Shown here piece by piece: positions 16,851-26,671 of a stretch of 64,000 bases of DNA (its first letter is position 1; every line of letters starts with the position of its first letter). This DNA is from Pricia antarctica (GTDB taxonomy: Bacteria; Bacteroidota; Bacteroidia; Flavobacteriales; Flavobacteriaceae): positions 163,934 through 227,933 of the forward strand of contig DRGL01000069.1 of NCBI GenBank assembly GCA_011050085.1, given 5' to 3'. The notes under the pieces were generated by a model, which worked only from the letters and a program-made list of their open reading frames with translations, searched no databases and was not told the DNA's origin. The position numbers were made by a program, and so were the translations under genes.

Positions 16851-19800
16851 TCAATTTAGCTTATAAAGAACCGCATTCTCCTTCAAACTCGCCAAAAGTT
16901 CACTCGAAATCTGTACTTTCTGCTTCCGGCTTGATAGCCTGACTTTTATCTGCTGGTCCATCTCATATACCACAAAGTTCAAGGGATGGCTACCTTTGTG
17001 CATTACCAACGTATCCTTTAACTGATGAATGCCTTCTTCTTTTAGTTCGTCAATATTCAATCTAATGGTCAGTTTCTTGGCATAGGTTTCCATAACTTCC
17101 TGCAATAACATAAAGCTATTATACTGAATGCGAGGTTCGCCCTTTTGACCGGTGTCTCGGTTCGTCCACCCCTCTTTTACAAAAACTTTTAGGTAGGCAA
17201 ATGAATTGATCATCAAGAAATGCCGGAACTTGAGATATTCCTCCCCAAAAATTCGGAACTCGTACGATTCGGAATAGTCTTCCATCGTGAACATCGCCCA
17301 ACCCTTTCCGTTTTTTGAAACGCGATGCTGTACGTCGGTAATGACTCCGGCGAGTGCCAGTTCCCGATTGACATAATTCTCCAAAGTGTTGATATTCGAA
17401 ACCTCAGCGTTACAAAAAGCATCGATTTCTGTTCTGAAATCATCAAGGGGATGACCTGAAATATAGATACCGACCACTTCTTTCTCTCGTCGAAGTTTTT
17501 CCATGGTACCCCATTCCTCACTAGGCGGCACTGTAGGTTCGGGAATCTGAACCTCGCTGAAATCACCGAAAAGACTTACTTGAGCGGAATTTTCGTTCTC
17601 CTGGAATTTTGATCCGTACTTGACCACTTTTTCCAAAAAGGTCACACCATCGCCCTCATCCTGAAAATACTGGGCACGATGGGCCACCCCGAAAGAATCA
17701 AAGCCACCGGCGACGGCCAAGCTTTCAAAGGCCTTTTTGTTTGCGGCCCGTAAATCGATACGTTTGGCCATATCAAAAACGGACTTAAAAGAACCGTCCT
17801 TCTTACGATGGGCCACTATGGTTTCCACAGCGGAACGGCCGACACCTTTGATGGCGCCCATACCAAAACGTACCGCACCGGCTTTGTTGACCGCAAATTT
17901 ATAGTACGATTCGTTGACGTCGGGCCCGAGTACTTCAAGCCCCATACGCTTACATTCCTCCATAAAGAATGTTACCTGCTTGATGTCGTTCATATTGTTA
18001 GAGAGTACCGCCGCCATGTATTCTGCGGGATAATGGGCCTTCAGGTAGGCCGTCTGGTAGGCGATATACGCATAGCAGGTGGAGTGACTTTTGTTAAAAG
18101 CGTAGGCGGCGAAGGCTTCCCAGTCTTTCCAGATTTTCTCAAGCACATCCCGTGGATGTCCCTTTTTTTCGCCACCATCCAAGAACTGGGGCTTTAGTTT
18201 TTGCAGTAGCGCAAATATTTTTTTACCCATGGCCTTTCGCAGTACGTCGGCGTCACCTTTAGAAAAACCTGCCAATTTTTGGGACAATAGCATCACCTGC
18301 TCTTGATAGACGGTAATACCATAGGTTTCCTTAAGGTATTCTTCCATATCCGGAAGGTCATAGGCGATTTCTTCGTCGCCGTGTTTTCTTCGGATAAAAC
18401 TAGGGATATATTCCATCGGACCGGGACGGTACAGCGCGTTCATGGCAATCAAGTCATCGAAAACGGATGGCTTCAAATCCTTCATGTGCTTCTGCATGCC
18501 GGGGGATTCGTACTGGAAAATCCCTATGGTATCACCCCGTTGAAACAGTTCATAGGTTTTTTCGTCATCCAACGGAAAGTCATCCGGCACCAAATCGATG
18601 CCGTGTTTGGCCTTTACGATCTTGACGGTGTCCTTAATTAAGGTCAATGTCTTTAATCCAAGAAAATCCATCTTCAACAAGCCTGCACTTTCTACAACGG
18701 AGTTGTCGAATTGGGTCACGTAAAGATTTGAATCCTTAGCGGTCGCTACAGGAACGTAATTGGTGATATCGCTAGGCGTAATAATCACTCCGCAGGCATG
18801 AATACCTGTATTTCGCACCGAGCCTTCGAGAATACGGGCCATGTTCACGGTCTGCCCCTCTAAGTCATCAGTTTCAGCAATATTTAATAGTTGATTGACT
18901 TTTTCAAGATCATCGGATCGAAACTTCTTTTTTAAATCGGCCTCCGACACCCCAAATATCTTACTCAATTTCGACATAGTCGGAATCAACTTTGAGATCC
19001 TATCCGCATCGCCCAAGGGAAGATCGAGAACCCTTGCGGTATCCCGAATCGAAGATTTGGCGGCCATCGTACCATAGGTGATAATTTGCGCCACTTGGTT
19101 CGCCCCGTATTTTTTGATGACATAATCCATCACACGCCCCCTGCCCTCATCATCAAAGTCGATATCGATATCGGGCATCGACACACGATCGGGATTCAAA
19201 AACCGCTCGAAAAGGAGGTCGTACTTTAATGGATCTATGTTGGTAATTTTTAAGCAGTAGGCAACTACTGAACCGGCAGCGGAACCACGGCCCGGTCCGA
19301 CGGAAACATCCATATTTCTAGCCTCGCGAATGAAATCTTCCGTTATCAGAAAGTAACCAGGGTAACCGGAATTCTTGATCGTGTCCAATTCAAAATCAAT
19401 ACGTTCCCTTATTTCAGAAGTAATTTCGGGATAGCGTTTATTGGCACCTTCGTATGTGATGTGCCGTAAATAAGCGTTTTCGCCACGATTACCACCATCG
19501 GCCTTGTCTTCCGCAACTTTAAAGTCTTCTGGAATATCGAACTTGGGCAAGAGCACATCACGTGCCAGTTCGAAGGCTTCTATTTTATCTACTACTTCCT
19601 GTACGTTCAAAATGGCTTCGGGCACGTCTTTGAAGAGTTTCTTCATGGCGTCGCCAGACTTGAAGTAGTATTCTTGGTTGGGGAGTCCGTAGCGATAGCC
19701 CCGGCCCCGGCCTATGGGTGTGGCCTGTTTTTCCCCGTCCTTCACGCAAAGCAGAATATCGTGCGCTTCGGCATCCTCTTGAGCGCAATAATAGGTGTTG

Positions 19801-21236
19801 TTAGTAGCCACCAGTTTCACTTCGTGCTTCTTGGCGAATTGTAAAAGCACTTGGTTGACCCGGTCCTCATCCTCTTGCCCGTGGCGCATCATTTCAATAT
19901 AGAGGTCATCGCCGAACTGTTGCTTCCACCAGAGCAGGGCTTCCTCGGCCTGGTTCTCACCGACGTTCAACACTTTACCGGGTACCTCGCCATAGAGGTT
20001 ACCGGTAAGCACGATAATATCCTCCTTGTATTGCTCAATGACCTTGCGATCGATACGCGGCACATAGTAAAATCCGTTCGTATAGGCAATTGACGACATT
20101 TTACAAAGATTGTGATAGCCTTTCTTGTTTTTGGCCAGCAGTACAATCTGATACCCATAATCTTTTACATTCTTATTGGTATGGTCTTCACAGACAAAAA
20201 ATTCGCAGCCGATAATGGGGGTAATTTCCTGTTCGTTGGCAGGCTCTCCATTTTCCTTGGAAGTTTGGTTTCTTTCCCGAACACCTTTGTTGTGCGCGCC
20301 CATTTCCTTAACGAAATGAAAAGCGCCCATCATATTCGCGTGGTCGGTCAGTGCTACCGCCGGCATCTGATTGTCAGCGGCGGATTTCACCAAATCTTTA
20401 ATGTTTATGGTCGACTGCAAGACCGAAAACTGGCTATGGTTGTGCAGATGGCTGAATTGTGCATCTGCAAGAGTCTTGATATTTTCCTTTATCTCTTCTT
20501 TGGATATCTCTTCCGCATCATTCAGGCCAAGTGTTTCGGCTATTCTTTGGGATGCTTTTTTAAGATTGATATGTTTAAGACCGATAAGTTGGATTTCCTG
20601 TGGATTGGCCTCGGAAAAGTTCTCGAAATAATCCGGCTGCACATCCAATTTTTCCATCGGATAAAACTTTCTTCGTACCAACTCCAAAAAACAGCGTGTG
20701 GTAGCTTCGACATCGGCCGTCGCATTATGTGCTTCAGCAAAAGGAGCTGAAAAAAGGTATTCGTGCAGCTCCGTTAAGGTAGGAAGCTTAAACTTACCAC
20801 CGCGTCCGCCGGGAATTTGACAAAGCTTCGCGGTTTCTTCTGTACAGGTATCCAGGACCGGTAATTGCTGAAGCGGATTGTCTACCGCCAAACGGTGAAA
20901 CTCCGCCCCCATGATATTCAAATCAAATCCAACGTTCTGGCCTACAATAAATTTGGTCTTGGCCATAGCTGCATTGAACTTTTCCAGGACTTCAGCTAAA
21001 GGCAGTCCCTGCTGCTCTGCTAAAGCCGTAGAGATGCCATGGATCTGCTCTGCATCATAGGGAATGTTGAAGCCTTCAGGACGCACCAAATAATCTTGAT
21101 GCTCGACCAGATTTCCCATGCGATCGTGCAACTGCCAAGCAATCTGTATACAGCGCGGCCAGTTGTCGGTGTCGGTAATGGGGGCGTTCCAACGCTTGGG
21201 AAGTCCCGTAGTCTCTGTGTCGAAGATAAGGTACAT
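16851..21236 (-). CDS. dnaE: DNA polymerase III alpha subunit with N-terminal exonuclease
   Basis: A 1461-residue replicative polymerase. Residues ~1-190 are a DnaQ-like 3'-5' exonuclease (FDTETTG with Asp6/Glu8, GQNVGFDLNI, HNATADVEAT). A PHP domain begins near 263 (HLHNHSQFS, ALTDHANM). The catalytic core holds VGPGRGSAAGS and MPDIDIDFDDEGRGR, and the C-terminus has HhH and OB-fold parts. Fusion of proofreading and polymerase in one chain is usual in Bacteroidota, so this is the main chromosomal polymerase; a second, shorter alpha subunit at 32510-35548 lacks the exonuclease. It lies about 100 bp upstream of trxA. Confidence 0.96.
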   Translation of the reverse strand: MYLIFDTETTGLPKRWNAPITDTDNWPRCIQIAWQLHDRMGNLVEHQDYLVRPEGFNIPYDAEQIHGISTALAEQQGLPLAEVLEKFNAAMAKTKFIVGQNVGFDLNIMGAEFHRLAVDNPLQQLPVLDTCTEETAKLCQIPGGRGGKFKLPTLTELHEYLFSAPFAEAHNATADVEATTRCFLELVRRKFYPMEKLDVQPDYFENFSEANPQEIQLIGLKHINLKKASQRIAETLGLNDAEEISKEEIKENIKTLADAQFSHLHNHSQFSVLQSTINIKDLVKSAADNQMPAVALTDHANMMGAFHFVKEMGAHNKGVRERNQTSKENGEPANEQEITPIIGCEFFVCEDHTNKNVKDYGYQIVLLAKNKKGYHNLCKMSSIAYTNGFYYVPRIDRKVIEQYKEDIIVLTGNLYGEVPGKVLNVGENQAEEALLWWKQQFGDDLYIEMMRHGQEDEDRVNQVLLQFAKKHEVKLVATNNTYYCAQEDAEAHDILLCVKDGEKQATPIGRGRGYRYGLPNQEYYFKSGDAMKKLFKDVPEAILNVQEVVDKIEAFELARDVLLPKFDIPEDFKVAEDKADGGNRGENAYLRHITYEGANKRYPEITSEIRERIDFELDTIKNSGYPGYFLITEDFIREARNMDVSVGPGRGSAAGSVVAYCLKITNIDPLKYDLLFERFLNPDRVSMPDIDIDFDDEGRGRVMDYVIKKYGANQVAQIITYGTMAAKSSIRDTARVLDLPLGDADRISKLIPTMSKLSKIFGVSEADLKKKFRSDDLEKVNQLLNIAETDDLEGQTVNMARILEGSVRNTGIHACGVIITPSDITNYVPVATAKDSNLYVTQFDNSVVESAGLLKMDFLGLKTLTLIKDTVKIVKAKHGIDLVPDDFPLDDEKTYELFQRGDTIGIFQYESPGMQKHMKDLKPSVFDDLIAMNALYRPGPMEYIPSFIRRKHGDEEIAYDLPDMEEYLKETYGITVYQEQVMLLSQKLAGFSKGDADVLRKAMGKKIFALLQKLKPQFLDGGEKKGHPRDVLEKIWKDWEAFAAYAFNKSHSTCYAYIAYQTAYLKAHYPAEYMAAVLSNNMNDIKQVTFFMEECKRMGLEVLGPDVNESYYKFAVNKAGAVRFGMGAIKGVGRSAVETIVAHRKKDGSFKSVFDMAKRIDLRAANKKAFESLAVAGGFDSFGVAHRAQYFQDEGDGVTFLEKVVKYGSKFQENENSAQVSLFGDFSEVQIPEPTVPPSEEWGTMEKLRREKEVVGIYISGHPLDDFRTEIDAFCNAEVSNINTLENYVNRELALAGVITDVQHRVSKNGKGWAMFTMEDYSESYEFRIFGEEYLKFRHFLMINSFAYLKVFVKEGWTNRDTGQKGEPRIQYNSFMLLQEVMETYAKKLTIRLNIDELKEEGIHQLKDTLVMHKGSHPLNFVVYEMDQQIKVRLSSRKQKVQISSELLASLKENAVLYKLN

Positions 21237-21397
21237 TGTAGGGTTTTTATCGGGTTAAAAAACTAATCAACCCATACCGTAAAATTAGGCAATCGAACAA
21301 GCTTAAAAAAAAGGATTTCTCAAGAGTTATTAACGTAGTTCTTAGGTTGGCCAGAGCCAATAATTTCTTATATTCAGTTTTCAAAAAGCCGATTCAA

Positions 21398-22822
21398 ATG
21401 AAAACTGGAAGACCATTCTCCACTATAAATAAATCACTTTTCCTCTTCGTTTTTTTTATTGGGATGTTCCTCGTCAAGGCACAAAACAATGGGGAACGCC
21501 CGCCCAACTTCGTTATCATTTTTGCCGATGACCTGGGGTATGGGGACTTGGGCGTGTTCGGTCACCCTACCATCAAAACACCGAATCTGGACCGGATGGC
21601 TTTCGAAGGCCAAAAATGGACGAACTTTTACGCGGGTGCGAGCGTCTGTACCCCCAGCAGGGCAGCGCTTCTTACGGGAAGGCTACCGGTTCGCAGCGGT
21701 ATGGCGAGCAACAAACAGCGGGTACTCTTTCCCGATTCAAAAAACGGACTCCCATCCGAAGAAATTACCATAGCGGAGCAGTTAAAGGAGGTAGGATATC
21801 GTACTGCCTGTATCGGAAAATGGCATTTGGGCCATAAAGAACAATTTCTTCCTACAAACAATGGATTCGATTACTATTTCGGCATCCCCTACTCCAACGA
21901 TATGGACAAACTTTCGGGAAAGGTGTACTCCGATTATTGGAAGCGCCCAAACGACAGTATAAAGACCGAGCATTTTAATGTGCCCCTTCTCAGAAATACA
22001 GAAATTATCGAACGCCCCGCAAATCAAAACAACATAACCAAACGCTATTCCGAAGAAGCCATTGCCTATATTAAACAAAATAAAGACAAACCATTTTTGG
22101 TATACTTAGCCCACAACCTGCCCCATATACCCCTTTTTGCATCAAAAGACTTTTTAGGCAAGAGCGCACGGGGACTTTATGGCGATGTTGTGGAGGAAAT
22201 AGATGATGGCGTGGGCAAAATCATGGCCACCCTAAAAGAGGAAGGCCTTGCTGAAAATACTATCGTAATTTTTACTTCCGACAACGGGCCTTGGCTTCCT
22301 TTTGAAAACAATGGCGGTAGCGCAGGACTATTGAGAGCCGGAAAGGGAACCACATGGGAAGGCGGCATGCGAGAGCCGACCATCTTCTGGTCTCCAGAAA
22401 AGATACGGCCGGGTGTTGTAAGCGACCTTGGCAGCACGATAGACCTATTTACGACCTTCAGCAAATTGGCCGGTGCAACAATTCCGGACGATCGCAGTAT
22501 AGACGGCGTCGATTTAAGCGGTGTTTTGTTCGAAGGAAAGCATAGTCCTAGGGATACTATGTTCTATTATCGCGGTACCGAGCTTTATGCCGTTCGGCTG
22601 GGTGACTACAAAGCCCACTTCATCACCGAAGGCGCCTATGGACAATTTGGGGAACGGGAGGAGCATAAAACCCCCATCCTATATAATCTCAACCAAGACC
22701 CTTCCGAGAAATTCGATATTGCTAAAGATCATCCTGAGATTATAGAGCGTATTGATAGCCTTGTGAAAGAACATCAATCGAAGTTGATACGGGGTAAGGA
22801 TATGTTAGCGGAACGTGAGTAG
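21398..22822 (+). CDS. Exported sulfatase (type I, formylglycine-dependent)
   Basis: A 474-residue sulfatase when started at the ATG at 21398, which directly precedes a normal signal peptide (ending VKAQ); an in-frame ATG at 21347 would add 17 unlikely residues. Asp43/Asp44 (FADDLGYGD) bind calcium, Cys84 in CTPSRAALLTGR is the residue converted to formylglycine, and GKWHLGH carries the Lys-His pair. It should remove sulfate from algal polysaccharides in the periplasm or at the surface. The activating enzyme is not encoded in the window. It stands alone between dnaE and rpsP. Confidence 0.9.
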   Translation: MKTGRPFSTINKSLFLFVFFIGMFLVKAQNNGERPPNFVIIFADDLGYGDLGVFGHPTIKTPNLDRMAFEGQKWTNFYAGASVCTPSRAALLTGRLPVRSGMASNKQRVLFPDSKNGLPSEEITIAEQLKEVGYRTACIGKWHLGHKEQFLPTNNGFDYYFGIPYSNDMDKLSGKVYSDYWKRPNDSIKTEHFNVPLLRNTEIIERPANQNNITKRYSEEAIAYIKQNKDKPFLVYLAHNLPHIPLFASKDFLGKSARGLYGDVVEEIDDGVGKIMATLKEEGLAENTIVIFTSDNGPWLPFENNGGSAGLLRAGKGTTWEGGMREPTIFWSPEKIRPGVVSDLGSTIDLFTTFSKLAGATIPDDRSIDGVDLSGVLFEGKHSPRDTMFYYRGTELYAVRLGDYKAHFITEGAYGQFGEREEHKTPILYNLNQDPSEKFDIAKDHPEIIERIDSLVKEHQSKLIRGKDMLAERE

Positions 22823-22930
22823 AAAACAGGTGTCAGTAATGAAGAGTTCGTATACGATGGTATCTCAATCATTTATATTTCAATTGAAACCTACGCTTGA
22901 TAATTTTAATCAATTATCCATAGCCCACTA

Positions 22931-22960
22931 TTGCGCATTTAAACAAATGGCGTATATTTG
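22931..22960 (+). promoter_or_regulatory. Promoter of the rpsP-rimM operon
   Basis: TTG (22931-22933), 19 nt, then TATATTTG (22953-22960): a full consensus match 132 bp upstream of the rpsP ATG. The long leader could hold a regulatory structure. Confidence 0.7.
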
Positions 22961-23092
22961 CACCCGCTTTACAAGAAAAAGCGAGCTGCAGTCAGTTTTG
23001 TTGTCGGTTGCGCTCAAAAGGTTTGTGAAGCGAAAAACACTAAAAAAGTTGAATTAATAATCAGGGTCGGGCACCCTACAAATTAATGTGAT

Positions 23093-23977
23093 ATGCCAGT
23101 AAAAATTAGACTTCAGAGACACGGTAAAAAAGGAAAACCATTTTATTGGATCGTTGCGGCCGACAGCCGTGCCAAAAGAGATGGTAAGTATTTAGAGAAA
23201 TTAGGTACCTACAATCCCAATACCAATCCCGCTACCATTGATTTAAACTTTGACGAGGCGGTACAGTGGTTACAAAACGGTGCAAAGCCTACCGATACCG
23301 CACGCAATATTCTTTCTTACAGAGGCGTAATGATGAAGCATCACCTTTTAGGTGGTCTTCGTAAAGGTGCACTTACCGAAGATCAGGTAGATGAAAAGTT
23401 CAAGGCTTGGTTGGAAGAGAAAGACGCTAAAATTTCCGATAAGGTAAGTGGTTTGGATAAGGAAAAAGCTAAGGCCAAAGCCGAAGCCCTTAAAGCGGAG
23501 AAAGAAATTAACGAAAAACGGATACAAGCGGCCACAGAGGCTGACCTTCCTGAAACTCCAGAAGGCGAAGATGCTTCCGAAGAGGTTGAGGCCGTAACGG
23601 AAACAGCACCGGAACCAAAAGCGGAGGTAGAGCAGAGTGAAGAAAAAGCGCCTGAAGAATCTAAAAAACCGGAAGCCGAAACTAAGGTAGAGGATAAAAA
23701 AGAAGAAAAGACCGACGATAAGAAAGCTGCAGCTGAGCCGGAAACCGAACCGGTAGTTAAAACTCCTGAAGCCGCACAACCGGATGAGGAAAATGCAAAA
23801 GATAATTTCGCGGCACCGGTAAAAGAAAAATCGGAAATCGCTGAAGACGATTCCAAAAAAGAGGCACCTAGTGTTCAAGAGGTGGTTTCCGATGAGGACA
23901 TCTCTAAGAAAGATGCCGATACCCCAAACCCTGCAGACGACAAAAAAGCAGAGGATAAAGCGGACGCTAAGAAATAA
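23093..23977 (+). CDS. rpsP: 30S ribosomal protein S16 with a long charged C-terminal tail
   Basis: A 294-residue protein. Residues 1-80 are ordinary bS16 ([32 protein letters not shown]). After about residue 115 the chain becomes a low-complexity, Lys/Glu/Ala/Pro-rich tail of roughly 180 residues with coiled-coil-like stretches ([16 protein letters not shown]) and then disordered repeats of EE/KK/PE. Bacteroidota S16 proteins often have a tail, but this one more than triples the core length. It heads a two-gene operon with rimM (gap 11 bp), the conserved arrangement. Confidence 0.96.
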   Translation: MPVKIRLQRHGKKGKPFYWIVAADSRAKRDGKYLEKLGTYNPNTNPATIDLNFDEAVQWLQNGAKPTDTARNILSYRGVMMKHHLLGGLRKGALTEDQVDEKFKAWLEEKDAKISDKVSGLDKEKAKAKAEALKAEKEINEKRIQAATEADLPETPEGEDASEEVEAVTETAPEPKAEVEQSEEKAPEESKKPEAETKVEDKKEEKTDDKKAAAEPETEPVVKTPEAAQPDEENAKDNFAAPVKEKSEIAEDDSKKEAPSVQEVVSDEDISKKDADTPNPADDKKAEDKADAKK

Positions 23978-23988
23978 AGTAGATAACG

Positions 23989-24519
23989 ATGCGCAAGGAA
24001 GATTGTTTCTACCTAGGTAAAATCGTTTCAAAATATAGTTATAAAGGCGAGGTACTCGTTAAGATCGAAACCGACGAACCTGAGATTTACGAAAATATGG
24101 AATCAGTACTTATCGCTATGAAAGGCGGTAATCTGGTTCCATTTTTTATTGACCGCTGTCGGTTACACAAATCATTATTGCTTCGCATTGACTTTGAGGA
24201 AGTAAAAGATGAAGCCTCCGCAGACCGGATCATGAATCACCAACTCTTTCTGCCTCTGTCTATGCTGCCCAAGTTAGAAGGCGATAAATTCTATTTCCAC
24301 GAAATTACCGGATTTACTGTTGAAGATAACCTACTCGGAAATATCGGAACCATAACTGGCGTCAACGACACGACCTCCCAAGCCATTTTTGAAGTAGAAA
24401 AAGATGGCAAAGAAGTATTAATTCCCATTACCGATGAAATCTTTATTGGACTTGATAGATCTAAGAAAATCGTGAAAGTATCCACACCTGATGGACTAGT
24501 TGACCTGTATCTTTCTTAA
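23989..24519 (+). CDS. rimM: 16S rRNA processing protein RimM
   Basis: A 176-residue protein of normal length with an N-terminal RimM barrel (CFYLGKIVSKYSYKGEVLVKIETD) and a C-terminal PRC barrel (KFYFHEITGFTVED, LIPITDEIFIGLD). It binds S19 and helps maturation of the 30S head. It follows rpsP by 11 bp and is presumably co-transcribed. In many flavobacteria the TrmN6-like gene comes next; here about 3.5 kb of other material intervenes. Confidence 0.94.
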   Translation: MRKEDCFYLGKIVSKYSYKGEVLVKIETDEPEIYENMESVLIAMKGGNLVPFFIDRCRLHKSLLLRIDFEEVKDEASADRIMNHQLFLPLSMLPKLEGDKFYFHEITGFTVEDNLLGNIGTITGVNDTTSQAIFEVEKDGKEVLIPITDEIFIGLDRSKKIVKVSTPDGLVDLYLS

Positions 24520-25176
24520 AACGTATTCTGCTTTCAGTTACCTTGGTTTAGCGGTCACCCTAACTCCAAAAACACCCTATCTAGACTCTTTCTCTTGTTT
24601 GTTTTCCCTTTTGTCTATTTAAAATCTAATAGCGAAAGAAAATAGACATTTCAGTAATCCGGTCGCCCATATACCAACATCAAAATTTACTTTAGGCTAA
24701 GGTATTGTTATACTTACTCCCATAGGTGACGAAATAACTACGATTGCTGTATTTTTTAGAGACTTGATTTTGCATATCGTTATCTCATTAAATTAGCATT
24801 GATCAAACCATTGCATTTTTAGATTCTCTTTAAGGATGGGAAAAAAATAGCCCATCCTTCAAAACATCTTTTTTTCCCGGAGAAAAATATGCCTCATTAT
24901 TGATTTCTGGTTTCAGAGTTATCAAAAAACAATTTTTCAGAAAGCGTCAACATGTACTTTCACATGGGATAAAACAAGATTCGGAAATAAATTTTCGATA
25001 CATTACTTCTCCTTTCATCCGGATTACGATGTAACCAATTGTCTCAATTTAGATTTGTCGATGGCAGCGTAGTTCAACTGACATTTAACGGTGCAATAAA
25101 GAAGTGTAGCTATCCAAATTGGATTTCATATTTTTTTTTCAAGCTATATTTACTTTAGAACTTTCAATCTTTCACA
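24520..25176. other. Long intergenic region after rimM
   Basis: About 660 AT-rich bp without convincing coding potential. A perfect 9-bp inverted repeat (AAGGATGGG ... CCCATCCTT, 24832-24859) with an A-rich loop lies inside, followed after six bases by a T-run, so it may be a weak terminator. Upstream of the sulfatase, TATATTTA near 25144 resembles but does not match a -7 box. Confidence 0.45.
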
Positions 25177-26607
25177 ATGAACCGCATTATTTTCCTCTTC
25201 ATGCTTATCGGGCTTTGTACTTGTAAAGAAAATAAACCTGCCCCTGAAGAAAAAACCCGGAGACCTCCGAACGTCGTCCTCATTTTTACCGATGACCAAG
25301 GCTATCGCGATGTAGGCGTATTCGGTTCGGGGGATATTGCTACACCCAACCTGGACCAGATGGCTGCCGAAGGTATAAAACTGACCAACTACTATGCGGC
25401 GCAGGCCGTTTGCTCAGCTTCCCGAGCCGGTATATTAACAGGATGTTATCCGAACCGCATCGGCATCCATAATGCTATGATGCCCGACAGTAAGAAAGGT
25501 CTGGACCCATCCGAAACAACCTTAGCGGAAATGCTCAAGGCAGAAGGATATCGCACGGCTATTTATGGCAAATGGCACTTGGGCGACCACCCCAAATTCC
25601 TTCCTACCAAAAACGGATTCGACGAATGGTTCGGCATCCCCTATTCTAACGATATGTGGCCCCTACATCCTCAACAAGGTCCCGTCTTCAATTTTGGACC
25701 CTTGCCACTGTACGAGAACGAAACCGTTATCGATACCTTGACCGACCAGACTCAATTGACTACCCAAATTACGGAACGCAGTGTAGATTTTATCCATAGA
25801 AACAAAGACAATCCGTTCTTTCTATACGTCCCACATCCGCAACCCCATGTACCGCTCTTTGTCTCGGATAAATTCAAGGGGAAATCTCAAAGAGGACTTT
25901 ATGGTGATGTTATCATGGAAATAGACTGGTCTGTCGGGCAAATTTTGAAGGCATTACAGGAGGATTATCTAGCCGATAATACCCTGGTCATTTTTACGTC
26001 CGATAACGGCCCTTGGCTGGCGTACGGCAACCACGCTGGAAGCGCCCTGCCTTACCGGGAAGGCAAGGGCACGGCTTGGGAAGGTGGGCAGCGTGAACCT
26101 TTTATCGCGCGATGGCCCGAAAAATTGCCTGCTAGGAAAATCTTTGACGTGCCGGTAATGGCTATTGACCTACTTCCTACCATAGCCAGTATCACCGGTG
26201 CGAAACTTCCGGAAAAAACAATAGACGGCATGAATGTTTGGAAAGTGCTGACAGGGGAATCAAATGAGAGTCCACAAGAAGCCTACTTCTTTTATTATCG
26301 GGTCAACGAACTCCACGGTGTTCGCTACGGAAAATGGAAACTCTATTTTCCGCATACGTATCGGACCATGAACGGGCAAGAGCCCGGTAAGGATGGTCTG
26401 CCCGGTGATTACAAAATGGTAGAATTGAACGAAATCGAACTCTACGATTTGGAAAACGACGAAAGCGAAACCAAAAACGTGGCGGAAAAATATCCGGAAG
26501 TCGTTGCGAAAATTAAGGAGCTTGCCGATACCATGCGGTCACGATTGGGAGATGCATTGAAGGATTTAGAAGGCTCGGAAACAAGGGAAGCGGGTTCGGT
26601 GCAGTGA
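25177..26607 (+). CDS. Sulfatase lipoprotein (type I, formylglycine-dependent)
   Basis: A 476-residue sulfatase. The N-terminus (hydrophobic run then LCTCKEN) looks like a lipoprotein signal. Calcium-binding Asp39/Asp40 lie in FTDDQGYRD, and Cys79 in CSASRAGILTG is the formylglycine site (C-x-A-x-R variant). GKWHLGD and TSDNGPWLAYGNHAG complete the active site. It shares overall organisation with the sulfatase at 21398-22822 (LAEMLKAEGYRTAIYGKWHLG, WFGIPYSNDM), so the two are probably of the same subfamily with different substrates. Confidence 0.9.
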   Translation: MNRIIFLFMLIGLCTCKENKPAPEEKTRRPPNVVLIFTDDQGYRDVGVFGSGDIATPNLDQMAAEGIKLTNYYAAQAVCSASRAGILTGCYPNRIGIHNAMMPDSKKGLDPSETTLAEMLKAEGYRTAIYGKWHLGDHPKFLPTKNGFDEWFGIPYSNDMWPLHPQQGPVFNFGPLPLYENETVIDTLTDQTQLTTQITERSVDFIHRNKDNPFFLYVPHPQPHVPLFVSDKFKGKSQRGLYGDVIMEIDWSVGQILKALQEDYLADNTLVIFTSDNGPWLAYGNHAGSALPYREGKGTAWEGGQREPFIARWPEKLPARKIFDVPVMAIDLLPTIASITGAKLPEKTIDGMNVWKVLTGESNESPQEAYFFYYRVNELHGVRYGKWKLYFPHTYRTMNGQEPGKDGLPGDYKMVELNEIELYDLENDESETKNVAEKYPEVVAKIKELADTMRSRLGDALKDLEGSETREAGSVQ

Positions 26608-26671
26608 TGTTAATGTATGAAAAATCCGTTATCTTGACCGTAACGGGTGAATACATAAATAGCCTTATCGT

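Noticed and set aside
20112..20750. A 212-codon plus-strand frame inside dnaE
   Set aside because: It lies wholly antisense to the conserved exonuclease/PHP region and has no recognisable domain.
23348..24031. A 227-codon antisense frame over rpsP
   Set aside because: It is rich in Phe/Arg/Leu as the mirror of the Lys/Glu tail codons; low-complexity coding on the plus strand explains it.
24832..24859. Hairpin AAGGATGGG/CCCATCCTT as a terminator
   Set aside because: It is far from the rimM stop (over 300 bp) and its T-run is displaced by six bases; kept only as a note in the intergenic entry.
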